NCBI GenBank assembly: GCA_015680685.1
Contig: MNCI01007937.1
Location: forward strand, 945,529 to 1,009,528
Length of the DNA: 64,000 nt
Direction: 5' to 3'
From: Gnetum montanum
Taxonomy: Eukaryota > Streptophyta > Gnetopsida > Gnetales > Gnetaceae
Position 1 is the stretch's first letter, and each line of letters begins with the position of its first letter. Both the position numbers and the translations under genes were made by a program. Below, in pieces: positions 41,050-52,170 of the stretch. The notes under the pieces were generated by a model. The model was not told the origin of the DNA. It saw only the letters and a list, made by a program, of their open reading frames with translations, and made no database searches.

Positions 41050-42246
41050 TAAAACACCATAAAATTTTGAGCTTGGTACTTCCCCAGCAAGAAGTAGGTC
41101 CCTGGGACCCACGAACGGCCACGGCTACATTTGGTGTCGCACAGTGCAACTTTGGGAATCAAGAGGCTTAATTTTCACTAAGTGTGCACTACCAGCATAT
41201 ACGCCCAACATCAATAGCATATACGCTCAGCATCAACAGCGTATACGCTCAGCGTATACACCCGACATCCCCAGCGTATACGCCTAGCGTATACACCCAG
41301 CATTGACATCCGACTTACACGCCCGATGTACATGCCTCACTTGTACGCTCGGCACTACAGGTGCACACGCCCGACGATGGAGTCTCAATGACAGAATGAA
41401 GACAGCACCAAAGAGCAAGAATTGAAGAAAGTCGGCAACCATCAGCGTACACGCCTGGCGTATATGCCGAGTCATTGTTGGCTTGTACGCCTAGCGTCCA
41501 TAGCATCTCCACCCAAGTTCACATATGCCTAGCACGTCCAGCATATACGCCCAGCGTGTACGTCGACCTTATGTAGCGTATACGCCCAACAGATGTAATA
41601 TGTTGTATATTTGTAAATTGTATGCACCCGGTCAACGCGCCACGTGTCTCCTAACCTGAGTCTAGCGTAACAACCGGTATAAAACCCCACTTTTCCACTT
41701 CACCTAGAGGGTTGGAAAAAATCCCAGAGCATGCCAGAGACATTTACGTTGTGCACCAGAGCTAAAACCCTGTTATGCTGGAAAGCCCTGTACGCCATGC
41801 ACACAGTCTCTATGCTCCGCCTACCGTGCAAACCCGCTGAGTCATCCCTGCATCCACCAGGGCTTTTCGTCCGCCTTGTGTTCATCACAACTACGTTAGA
41901 CCGATGCACTATATTCTGACTCTGTAATACCATTGTTTACAGTTTACGCTAATTTCTTGCATGTTTTCTATTTACGCTTGTTTACGTTTACCCCCTGTTC
42001 ATATCTGCTATGCCATTTACGCTCTCGTTTACGCCTGTTTATGCTATTTACGCATAACTCAACGTATAGCATTTTGGCATATGTGCGGGTAAATCCTTGT
42101 CTGATCCGCGTGCGGACCACTCAAGGTACTATGCCTTCGTGCACTCCAACTCGCCCTCAAGTGAAGGCAGGGTCTTCTATGCGCGTCCTGCGATCCCACG
42201 GTCTCTGTTTCCTTCCAGCTGGTGATCGATGATTTCAGGCGGTATA
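41050..42246 (+). repeat. T4 5' LTR
   Basis: It starts TAAAACACC and ends GGTATA, where the 3' LTR has TGAAACACC and GGTACA; both changes are of the G-to-A or C-to-T kind. The U3 is full of gcgtatacgc-type palindromes (41175-41590). The TATA box is TATAAAA at 41678-41684, followed by a T-rich leader with repeated 'tttacgct'. Confidence 0.9.
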
Positions 42247-42250
42247 GAAA

Positions 42251-42269
42251 TTGGTGCTAGAAGGAGGGC
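42251..42269 (+). promoter_or_regulatory. T4 candidate primer binding site
   Basis: TTGGTGCTAGAAGGAGGGC begins four bases after the LTR and has the expected TGG start. I could not name the matching tRNA with certainty. Confidence 0.5.
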
Positions 42270-42851
42270 GTCCCAAAAACCTCGCTCCCAAACTTCTCAC
42301 CATCAACGCTCATCAGCATTTTCATTACCCTGCTTCAAACTCTACAAGTCTTTTAGCGTATACGCTACCAACTTCACGTGGACTGTCTACAGAAACCCCA
42401 GCGTCTACGCACCCTAGCCTGAAGACCCATCCTGCGAACTGTCCAGCGTTTACGCTGTTCAGTATTTACGCTATCCCTTGTTCTACATTGAGCATTCTTT
42501 ACGCTGTACTCTATTTTACGTTGTGCCTGTTTTACGCTGTGCCTGTTTTACGCTGCCTTGTTTTACGTTGAGCCTTGTCTACGCTGTCTTGTTTCACGCC
42601 GTACTTTGTTTACACCATACTCTATTTTATGCTCTATCCTGTTCACGCTGTACTCTGTTTATGCTGTACTTTGTTTTACGCCGAAGCTGTATACGCTACC
42701 TAGCGTATACGCTGCACCCCTTACGCTGTCTACACTGACGCTATACGTTGAACGTTGAAGCGTATACGCTGCACTTTGTCCCTTAGTTTACGCTGTACCA
42801 AGTACACTAATTTCGCTCCTCTACCCTGTGTCATACCCTTAACGATTCATC
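42270..42851 (+). other. T4 leader with repeated 'tttacgctgt' units
   Basis: The stretch 42430-42790 consists of short, irregular 'ttacgctgtnct' repeats and several gcgtatacgc palindromes (about 42356, 42701 and 42759). No gene is seen. The ORFs here are by-products of the repeats. Confidence 0.6.
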
Positions 42852-45521
42852 ATGAACCCCGTGAACACCACTGCTGCAACAGCTCAAGTAACCGACGTCG
42901 TGGACACCATGGCTGTCCAACAGCCTGTCAAGCAACACTCGGGAGTACAACCCACCGCGGGGCCCCGCTGGTCCCTAAGGTTGCAAGGGAGAGACCCGGC
43001 CTCCAACATCATAACCCAGGATTAGTATAATTTTATATGCATTAAGATACAAGCTGGCCTGGCTGTAGACCGAGCTGAACTAAAGGTAAAGAGGCAGTTT
43101 GAACTCTTTTACAGAGGGGGACGCGAGTTCATCCCCTCACCGTATGACATCATCCCTGTTCCGGAGCAGTATTCGGAGCTCGTCATACAGCTCCTCCTGT
43201 AAAGAAGACACTCCTTGGATCAGCCTGCACTAGAATCCCAACTAGAGGAAGAGGACGAATTTGCTGCTCAATCTGAACATGAGGATTCTTACCACACTCT
43301 GAGCTCGCAAGCACACGTTAACCCCATTTTTCATCCTGGTGCAGGGGAGATCATGCCCCTCCAACCCCTCAGACTAACTCACACACAAATACCTCCATCG
43401 CACACATCCTCATTTGCTTATGTGCCACCTCTAGCTGATCTGCAATTCAGCACGCTTCCTCTTGCCATCATCCTCGATGCAGCAGCCGGTCCATCTTCAC
43501 AAGCACCACCCCCTCACGATAGCATGGGAGTGACACTCCCACCCCGAGTGATAGGGATGCCGCACGTGATACTAGCATCCACATCCGCTCACTACATCTC
43601 GCACATTCAAACGCATACAACCCCTTCTACCGCCGTAACCCAACAAGGGGTCCCTCCACAAAACGTAGCTGCACAACGGGTAACGATGGGTGCTCAACCA
43701 CAGCAACATCAACCTCCTCACTATAACATCCCACCCCATATAGTTCAACCAACCAACGTTCCCCCGGTACAGCCGCCACCACAGCAACCACAACATTTCC
43801 CCTACCACGTGCCACAAGTGCAACCCCCGGTCGCACAACTTTCGGCCTTTCAACCCACCATCCAACAGTCTAACCCATATAATATAGCACAACCTCAAGC
43901 TGCCATGTTACCGAGTGCCCAAGATTGGGCGGATGCCAAGAAACTGATGTAAGAATTAGCTGACAAGGTAAAACGCCTCAAAACAGCCGCTGATGGGGAG
44001 CTGAAGGTAGTGGATTTCTACCACGATGATCACATTAGTTCATCTATCCCACCCTTAACCTTGCCTAAAGGCGTCTCCTTACCAACACTAACCAAGTATA
44101 ACGGGGAGACGAACCCCAATGCACATCTCATAACGTTTAGGCTAGAATGCGCGCTACTCCAGGCATGGCCCCATTCCATTCTCCGAGTGTTCCTCATGTC
44201 CCTCGCAAGGAGGGCACTTGACTGGTATCGGGCCCTACCAAGGAATTCCATCTTCTCCTTGGAAGACTTATTACACCAGTTCGTGACTCGGTTCAAGTAC
44301 AACTTGAAACCCGAGGCCACCTTCGATAGCCTCATACAGGTCAAGCAAGTACCACTTGAACCTATGCAGAAATTTATCCAGAGGTGGAGCGTCGCCCTCA
44401 ACGAGTTGCACGAGCCGATATCCCAAACATACTTNTCCCCCGCGGCCATCTAGAGACATGACCGGTTCTACCAACTCATTCAAAACCCAAGTTTAGCAAT
44501 GTCGGATGAGGCTCCCATACCCAAAGGCTTCAGAATGGATCGCTTTTGCGACTACCATCAACGAAATGGACATGGTACGGATTACTATTTCACCTTGAAA
44601 CAGAATATTCAGTGGATGATCGATGAAGGCCAAATCACTTTTGATGAGGCCAACTCGGTCCAACCGCAAAATCAAGCTATGGAGGTGTACAAAGACCCCC
44701 TGAACACCAAAGAGGCGCCATACGTCATTAATACAATCTACCTTGATGATGATTCTGAAGCACCCAGCATTAACACTGTCTACCCCCAATATAAACAGGA
44801 AACACCTAATAGGCTGTTCGTAGTTCAGATTCCCCCTGCTGTGTCCACGCCCACACCTAACACCATGACACGGGACAAACTGTATGTAGTGTGTGTCCCT
44901 CCTGTCATCCCCTCAAATGCATCAATCCCTCATACTCGGCCTACCCCTTTCGTAGTCCGGGTACCACCCGCAGTCGCAACAGCGGAGGTCCAACCTCCAC
45001 CAAAACCAACTCCGTATGTCATTAGGATACTCGAAACTCCTAATGATTACCAAACCTCCATCTCACGAGTGTTAGGCCAACCCAGCCCCTATGTCATTAG
45101 GGTCCCCAGCCCGTCTTCTAACTAGTCACCTCCAACAGCACAACCGCAACCTTGCCCAACTCCGTATGTGGTGCAAATCCCAGGGTAGCCCGAGGCTCCA
45201 AGACCAACCCCACCTCCACGCCACACACGAGAATGCCTAGCAGATAGGCTTACACATGAACGTGTGGAGAAGGAACGCCAACGGTTAGCTCTGGGGCCAC
45301 CTAAGCCCATTCCACACAACTATGTGCCCATGTCGTCGCCTAACAACCAATCGAATGTAGGTAATGAAGGCGAATCATCTGAAAAACATGAACCGCTTAA
45401 AATGACAGCTTCGAACAAAAATGACAAACCAACAAAACATGAAATAAAACTGTTGGGCCCAATGGACCCAGTTATCATTGATAAAAATGCTCCAAACAGT
45501 AAAGATTTAGCAACGGCTTGA
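42852..45521 (+). pseudogene. T4 gag (broken)
   Basis: A single frame from the ATG at 42852 to 45521 has stops at 43023, 43200, 43950, 44451, 45123 and 45186, mostly where CAG, CAA or CGA is expected. An acidic and then Pro/Gln/His-rich N-terminal region leads to the Gag domain (about 44010-44450: LPKGVSLPTLTKYNGETNP, RRALDWYRALP). A CxYHxxxGHxTxxC-type zinc knuckle at about 44546 has its last cysteine replaced by tyrosine. The C-terminal part has six imperfect copies of PTPYVVRVPP (44815-45185). The unread base at 44435 is in the Gag domain. Confidence 0.8.
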
Positions 45522-46525
45522 CACAAGTCACCCAAGCATTGAAGCAAAAGAACACTTCGTTAAGCTTGTATGACTTGGTGCTAACATCCCAAACACATCG
45601 AGAAGCTCTAGTATGCATGTTAACGTCGATCCTGGTAAGCGAGGACTTGCCCCCGAACGAGCCCGCCATCCATGCGGTAATGTACTCGTCTCACGGAACC
45701 ACTCCTAAACCCTTGAGCTTCCATGATGACAACATTAAGGTGGACAAGAAAACAGGGGAAATAACAACAGCCCCCATGTTCATAACGATATGTATCAACC
45801 AGTTCAAGATACATAGGGTCCACGTAGACGATGGAGCCACAACAAATGTTGTACCATATCCCATCGTTGAACAATTGGGGCTTACTAAATTAATTAAATC
45901 AACTGCGACTACATGTTTAAAGTCGTTCAGCGGGTCACGCGTAATGGTAAAAGGCACAATTACTTTAGATTTCATAGCGGGAGACCAGTTCCCTACATTT
46001 TCCGAATTCCTAGTAGTCGATGAGATGCCAGGGTTCAATCTGATATTAGGAAGACCCTGGTTGGCCCAACTGAGAGCTGTCTCCTCCCCTGTACACCAGG
46101 AGATCCACCTGCCTTATGAAGGCGGTGAAATCATTATACACGAGGAAGCTGCTACGCCTATTATCTCATCACACGTGGACATGGACCAAGGATCAGAAGT
46201 TGAACTTGAAGAGCCTAAACGAAACGATAAAAATGCGCACCCACTGGTAAGCAATAAGCCTTCGAACATAGAACAAAAGCCTCCTAAAATAGAAACACCC
46301 ACGTCTGACGCTGTACATACAACGTCTCAAATGGAAAATAACACAGAACCCCTGCCAACTATCGAAACATCTAAAAACACTGACACGGAAGCCATTCCAT
46401 CAGACGTCCCTTGGGCTGAATTACCGTTTAACGTAATCAGTGAAGGGGACGCTGAATACAGAATCATCCTAGTTGACATATCGCCTAACATTAAAAGGAA
46501 GAAAATCAAAAAACTATTACAATAA
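45518..46525 (+). pseudogene. T4 aspartic protease
   Basis: 335 codons are open, in the frame -1 relative to gag with a few bases of overlap. The start of the open stretch is not an ATG, so it is probably made as a Gag-Pro fusion by frameshift, or an indel has broken the join. The active-site region reads VHVDDGATTNVVP (about 45823) and the later conserved strand is GFNLILGRPWL (about 46030). A Ser/Thr/Glu-rich tail follows. Its 3' end lies just before the repeat array and the putative sense intron. Confidence 0.75.
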
Positions 46526-46539
46526 TATCAACACTCTTA

Positions 46540-46735
46540 GTCTGAAACGACGTTAAACTATGATAAGTCCGAAACGATGTTAAACTACAACTCGTCTGAA
46601 ATGACACTAAACTACGATAAATCGAAAAAAAAAACAAAAAAAAAACATTATTATTACTAAACTACACTCCCTGTCCGAAATGACGTTAAACTATCACGTC
46701 CGCAAAGACGCAAAACTAGCCATGAGCAGCAATGA
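46540..46735 (+). repeat. T4 tandem array after protease
   Basis: About six units of roughly 27 bases have the form 'gtccgaaacgatgttaaacta' with spacers, plus a poly-A run. A related unit, 'cccaaaacggccttaaacta', is at 46786. Confidence 0.75.
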
Positions 46736-49700
46736 TTGGTCAACAAAAAAATCCACCCGTGTCATTCGAAATATTCCTCGTTTATGACTGGGGCCCAAAA
46801 CGGCCTTAAACTAGTTCATGCGCATACTTCGTTCCCCTTTTTTGTTCAGCATTTACAATCACGTCTCTGCTTTACACTTAAAAAAAAAACAGAAAAACAA
46901 GCCAAAACATTTTTCATTGTTGTGTCGTGTTTACAATTAAAGTCAAAATCAACAAAAAATTTTCTTACATGCAATGTTGTACAATTACGAGTGTCAACTG
47001 TTTTTGTCCATCTCAAAATTTTCAAGTTACAATTCCCGTATAAGTCCGAGTCGAAAAACAACAAAAGCTTAAAAACTAAAAAAATCCTAAGCATCCGGGA
47101 TGGGAGGATCATCCCCTTTAGATCCACCAGCATCAGGGGCCACTACTTCACTGGGGCCAGCTTCTTGAGCATCATTGCCACCTTCATCCTGAAAATACCA
47201 AAAAGAACAACCAACATAAGAATAAGTGAATGTCAAAGTTTTAAACACTATTCAGTAAATTTAATAAGGACAAAACACTTACCATAGGAGATCCCCCTAA
47301 GCTGAACTCCAACCGATGAAGGATTTCTTCTTCTGAAATGCTGGCCTAGTCTATCCCATCCAGGCCTAAGTCAACGTCTGCCAAAGTTTTTCCTTTGTTG
47401 ACAGCTGACCAGTTAGGACGTTTCAGAGGGAATTCGCCAACCGACACTTCCCCAGAAGCAGTTGTGATCACCCTTGTAGGTGACTCCATTTCCATAGTTG
47501 TATTTTGAGCAAAAGTATCGAAAGCGGAATGCAAATCCAAACCCTCGACAAACATCTCTAGTTGGCACTTTTCAATAGACACTTCTTTCAGCGACTTCTT
47601 GTAGTAATGTTTGTGATTTTTCTCATTCTAACCCCATTTACGAACCTTCGAAGCGAAGGCTTTCCAATCTTGACATTTAAGGTTCAGGAGATCAATTTGG
47701 GCTTTGTGCTCTGCCATTCTCTGAGTCAGCGATGCATGACGATTCAGCAGATTCCAATATCTAGTGTACGTGACCTCGGACGTTCGCCAAGAGCGATCAT
47801 CGCTTAGCCTAGCAGCGGCGAACTCATACCGAGCCTTTAGATCGTCACGTTCCATCGAAAACTCAGAGACTTCCCTTTCTTTTGCCTGAATCTGTAGCCA
47901 CAACTGCTCAATGGAACGCCTACAGGTCCACAACGATTTAGCATTGTGCACAAAGCCTTCTGCAACTCCATCATAAATAGGCCTTGGCACCTGTTCCACT
48001 TCTGGGGAAAGTGCGGTTAAACTTTCTCTGCTAACGCTTTCAGAGGGATTCCATCTCAATTTAGCGCCTATCCACGTGAAAAATACGAATGTTAGGACAA
48101 TATAAACAAGATGTGAAATTCCAAACCTTTGAATAATTTATACCTATGTCAGGGTGAGCCTCCTGGATCCGTTCAATGACTTCTTCTGTGAGTCCAGCCA
48201 CAAAATCCATTTTGCTTAGCATTTCAGACCAAGTAAATGACTCACGGGTACGGGATGAACTAACCTCAACGGTCCTCTCTGGGGGAACCATCTTCATCAG
48301 TACATCCAAATGCACCGTCCTAGTCTCGCTACCTTCATCTGGATAAGATAAAAATGCAAAAAATAAAAAATTACCACAAAAATGATGACTGACAGGAGAA
48401 ATTGAAATGAGATAAAGACAAAAAACATACTATGATCCTTTTCACCCTCTGGGGGGTCACCTAAATCTAGGTCTCCCTGAAGAAACCTGCGGAACACTTG
48501 ATCGACACTGCCCTGGTCATCCAGCGGCTCAGTTTCCATGGTTTTCTCCTTTAACTCCTCCGTCTCTCCACCTTGGCTCTTCTCTGTATGTTCCTCCTCA
48601 TTGTTTTTCTTTGTATTGGTCTCCTCCTCCTCGGTGATAGTCTCTAAAGCTTGCTTCCTCACTGTTTTAAAATCAAGCCAAAAACATCAAAGACACGTAA
48701 GCGATTGAAGTAAAAGTTATAAACAAGAAGAAAACAATAAAGCAATAAATGGGCGAGGTCCGCTTACCAGGCATCTTGAAGCGTATCCGCTTCACGCGTG
48801 GCTGGTTCACACCGGAGACTTCCTTAGTTGGGCGCTCAAGCCTCTTTAGCTTTGACTTAGCTTAGCCAACAGTCTCCTTGATGACCCGTTCTGCCCTTCT
48901 AGCAGTGTAGGGTACCTCGTCTGGCTCTAACCCCAAACTATCACGTGTGTGGATTGAACCGCCAGATGACCCCCCTATAGTAATCGAAGCGGATTCATCA
49001 ATACCTTCAGGTGCATCTTGGGACTTAGCTGTCTCAAACAAGTGATTGATCCACGGGCGGGATATTTGACCCCGATCCCGCAGAACAAACTTGTTTTCTG
49101 CGAGAACTACCAAGAACTCGGCAAAACGGTGAAGATAACCGACGAAGAATGCGAAGGTGAAATGGGATTACGCCTCGACATTCGAACGCAACCGTACTAT
49201 CTCCTTGTGCATGCCCGACAACAAAAATCATGCCCAGTTATATCGCATGCCGGTTTCCAAAACAGTTCACATGACACGAACAGCCTCAACCCTAAGACAC
49301 CTCACCTGGGAAAGAGTTTTAGGGAATACCCGTGCTCTGAACAGGGGATATAGTTTGTTCACTTCCACAACTCTTACCTTCCCCTGCATCGGGAATCCCT
49401 TGGCACCCTTAGCCAAGCCTAGCCAATCTTCCAACTCCCGAATTGTCTGGAGCTCTTTATGAGCTCTGTCTATTACTACATTTAAGCCATCTACCAGTAT
49501 GCCAAATAGGTTTGAAAAGAACTCGGGCGACAGATGGAAAACTACCTTCACACCCTTAATCCGGGTGCTGTAGTATGAGACAGACTCATTAAAAGAGTCT
49601 ACAATCCCAATCATCTCTCCAATGGAAACGTCAGGACTTGGGGTCATAAAAAGCTCCATGAGGCTGGCATTATCCAGGCAATGAGCGAGGGATGGAGGAG

Positions 49701-50687
49701 CATAATTACGCAACCACTTCTGAGCCTTAGTCACCCCTTCGAACTTCATCGACAAAGTCTTCTCGGTTCGTCCAGTGGTCACCGGATCCTCACCAGAAGG
49801 TACATCAACTGTAAAAGCAATTTAAAATGGTCGTATCAGCGCAAATCAAAACAATTGGACAAACCCGTTAACATATCTTGAAAATGTTATCATTTACCGT
49901 GGGTGGTGGATCTAGATGTGCTGCCAAGGTCACGAGGGAAGACTGGCCCGTTGTCAGTCCAGTCTTCATGAAGCCACCCACGAGCCTTGCACACATCGCA
50001 AATGCTCTGGAGAACTGCTTATGAAAATGGACCATTGAACCCTTCATTTGACCCAATACAGTCCCACGAAGGGTGGGGCTCGCCATGAATGCCTCCAGAG
50101 CAGTGCGAGCAAGGGCTAATCCTTCAGCTTCAATGAGTGTCCCATTCGGGTTGGTCTTCGGCTTGTAAGCAAATATGGGTCAAAACAAGAAACAAACGCT
50201 AAACAACAAAAGGAAATAGTAAACTTAATATTCCTACCTGGCCACTTGATACACCGTGCCGGGAGGGTTCTGGAATAATGTATGTGCACGGGCAGCTACG
50301 AACAACGTATTGTTGAGGTAGTCTAACCCTCGCGGCAATAGTGCCCACACGCGCATTAATGGGTGTGTAGAACGGGGCCCGTGGGTAGTACCATCCTCAT
50401 TAACAAGAGGCCCCTCGTCAATGTCCTGTATGAAAACCATGACACCCTCTGCAGCCCTCGGCAGCATCTCCTCAAGTACGCTCCGTGCAGTCACCGCATC
50501 AAAGTCTGACCAGATAGCCACCTCGAAATTGTCCAACAGGAAGAACAGAAATCCACATGCGCCTCCCCTGAACCAAACCTCGTTGTTATCCACGGTCAGA
50601 TCTGGGGGAACCTCGCCATCTTCAACAGGGCCAACCCATGTTAATACCTCGACAAGTTCGACAACGATGAGGAAGCGCTTGCTATCC

Positions 50688-51385
50688 CTGCAAACAATCA
50701 CGATGCCACGATAGATTAGACTGAAAAGTGAAAGTTTACGTCATGGATTGACATTTGAAATCTAAAGATTCACTAACTGTTTACACTTAGCGCATACGCC
50801 GCATAAACCAGCATATACGCCGGCAAAACTGTTTACACTTAACATAAAAATGCGGTTTAAACTCAGCGTATACGCTGTACACTGAGTGTATACGCTGTCT
50901 AACTCAGCGTATACGCTGACAATAAACTGTTTCACGTTGTTGCTCGAACTTCGTACACTCAGCGTATACGCCCAAGTGCCCTTCCAGCATAAACAGTCTA
51001 CGCCAGCGCTGAACGAAACGTTTACGCCAGAAAGATGTAAAACAAGTTTACACTGAAAGACAACTGCAGACTAACAGTGTATACGCTGAATAAACCCTCA
51101 GCGTATACGCTGTCACAGTAAACAAAATTTACGCTAATAAAACAAGCAAATCACACTGACAAGACTTTGTGCACAAAAAACTCATGACACCGTGGCTTAC
51201 GCTAATATGCGAGTACAGGAAAAATGTTTATGCTAACAAAACTTTATGCTATAAAGTGACACTCGGCGTACACACCGCAAAACCCCATATGCCTAAAAAC
51301 CCCTACGCTCAACATATACGTTGAAACTGTCTACGCTATAAGAGAAAAATCACATAAATAATTAGAAGCAGAGATTAGAGCCTAC
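50688..51385 (-). other. Intron 1 of the T4 antisense gene, with LTR-type palindromes
   Basis: This 698-base intron contains exact GCGTATACGC palindromes (for example 50866-50875 and further ones near 50906, 50958 and 51106) and variants near 50888 and 51084. It has the same motif that fills the T4 LTR U3. Confidence 0.6.
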
Positions 51386-51516
51386 TTGTGGGATGTCACG
51401 GGCCAGGATGGGATCCTTGGCCTGGGCAGGTCCTGCAGCATAGCTTCTGTCTCCTTCGCAAAGGTCAAGTCAGGACCCTTCCTCCCCTGGCCCTCCACTT
51501 CCTTGCCCTTGCCCAT
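51386..51516 (-). other. Exon 1 of the T4 antisense gene
   Basis: The ATG is at 51516-51514. The exon encodes 43 full codons (MGKGKEVEGQGRKGPDL...), open to the donor CACAA|GTAGG. It leaves two bases, which join the first base of exon 2 after TTTGCAG to make a lysine codon. The phase fits exactly, which supports the model. Confidence 0.65.
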
Positions 51517-51751
51517 CTCGACCTGTTTACGCTGACGATACAAGTTTACGCTGAAGAGAAGAAGTGTCTACGTTGACGCCTGGAAGTTTACACTCCGTGT
51601 CTACGCAGGGGTTTAATGCTGCGCGTCTACACTCATGAGGAAATTTACGCTTACACTAAGGCACTATAGTTTACGCTTATGCTTTAACAGTTTACGCTGT
51701 CGCTTACGCTCTGTCGCTTTCAAAGTAAGAAGCAAATGGACCCCCCCCCTT

Positions 51752-51760
51752 TTATATAGC
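51752..51760 (-). promoter_or_regulatory. TATA box of the T4 antisense gene
   Basis: The minus strand reads GCTATATAAAAGGGGGG, a strong TATA box about 235 bases upstream of the exon 1 ATG. T3 has a TATA box in the matching place (61743-61750). Confidence 0.6.
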
Positions 51761-51939
51761 GCTCTACTGACGCTGACACTGACGCTGACGCCACCGTTTA
51801 ATCCACCGTTGCTCCTTTTTTCCTTTTTTTTGCCCAAAAAAATAAAAAAATATATACAATAAAAATAATAAAAATTATTAAAAATAGAGATTGCTATGTC
51901 TTGGTTCCTCCGTGGACCCCATTTTACACATCTACTCTG

Positions 51940-52170
51940 AACATTCTAGTTTAAACCGCCATATCGGCCTGGTACGACCTTAAACTACCATTTCCCCATC
52001 CATGTTACGACCCGGTACGGCCTTAAACTGCCATTTTCCCATCCATGTTACGGCCCGGTATGGCCTTAAACTGCCATTTCCCCATCGATGTTATGGCCCG
52101 GTACGGCCTTAAATTGCCACTTTCCCAATCCAGTTACGGCCCAGTAAGGCCTTAAACTGCCATGCATCCC
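51940..52170 (+). repeat. T4 tandem array upstream of RT
   Basis: Five units of about 43-46 bases follow the pattern 'ccatttccccatccatgtta' then 'cggcccggtacggccttaaact'. It shares the ccttaaact core with the arrays after protease and after integrase, and with the T3 arrays. Confidence 0.8.

Larger units (their letters stand above)
47087..51516 (-). pseudogene. T4 antisense spliced gene with FCP1/NIF-like inactive domain
   Basis: Exons (minus strand): 51516-51386, 50687-50238, 50161-49898, 49808-48768, 48661-48431, 48338-48144, 48067-47283 and 47188-47087, about 1066 codons. All seven introns are GT-AG and phases agree except on either side of exon 3, where single-base conflicts occur. Exon 2 reads SKRFLIVVELVEVL, FLFFLLDNFEVAIWS and YLNNTLFVAARA..QNPPGT, the layout of FCP1/NIF-type HAD phosphatases, but with E for the nucleophile D and AA for the DD of DDSP. 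Exon 4 holds a domain shared with T3, then a basic, NLS-like stretch (KSKLKRLERPTK, PRVKRIRFK). Exon 5 is acidic, exon 7 is coiled-coil-like. In-frame stops at 49267, 49228, 49168, 48862, 47628 and 47346 all fit CGA, CAA or CAG changed by C-to-T. It probably once made a nuclear regulatory protein; that role is inference. Confidence 0.75.

Noticed and set aside
42430-42790. ORFs with repeated Leu/Arg/Cys/Tyr patterns
   Set aside because: They are translations of the 'ttacgctgt' leader repeats in all three frames, without a preferred frame.
43572-43898. Minus-strand ORFs opposite T4 gag
   Set aside because: They are a by-product of the Pro/Gln/His-rich gag sequence and its base composition.
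44030-44449. Minus-strand ORF of 139 codons
   Set aside because: It is the shadow of the T4 Gag domain, which has clear family motifs on the plus strand.
46736-47287. Plus-strand ORF of 183 codons in T4
   Set aside because: It is basic, repeat-derived and lies opposite the last exons and introns of the antisense gene. It has no counterpart in T3 and no motif.
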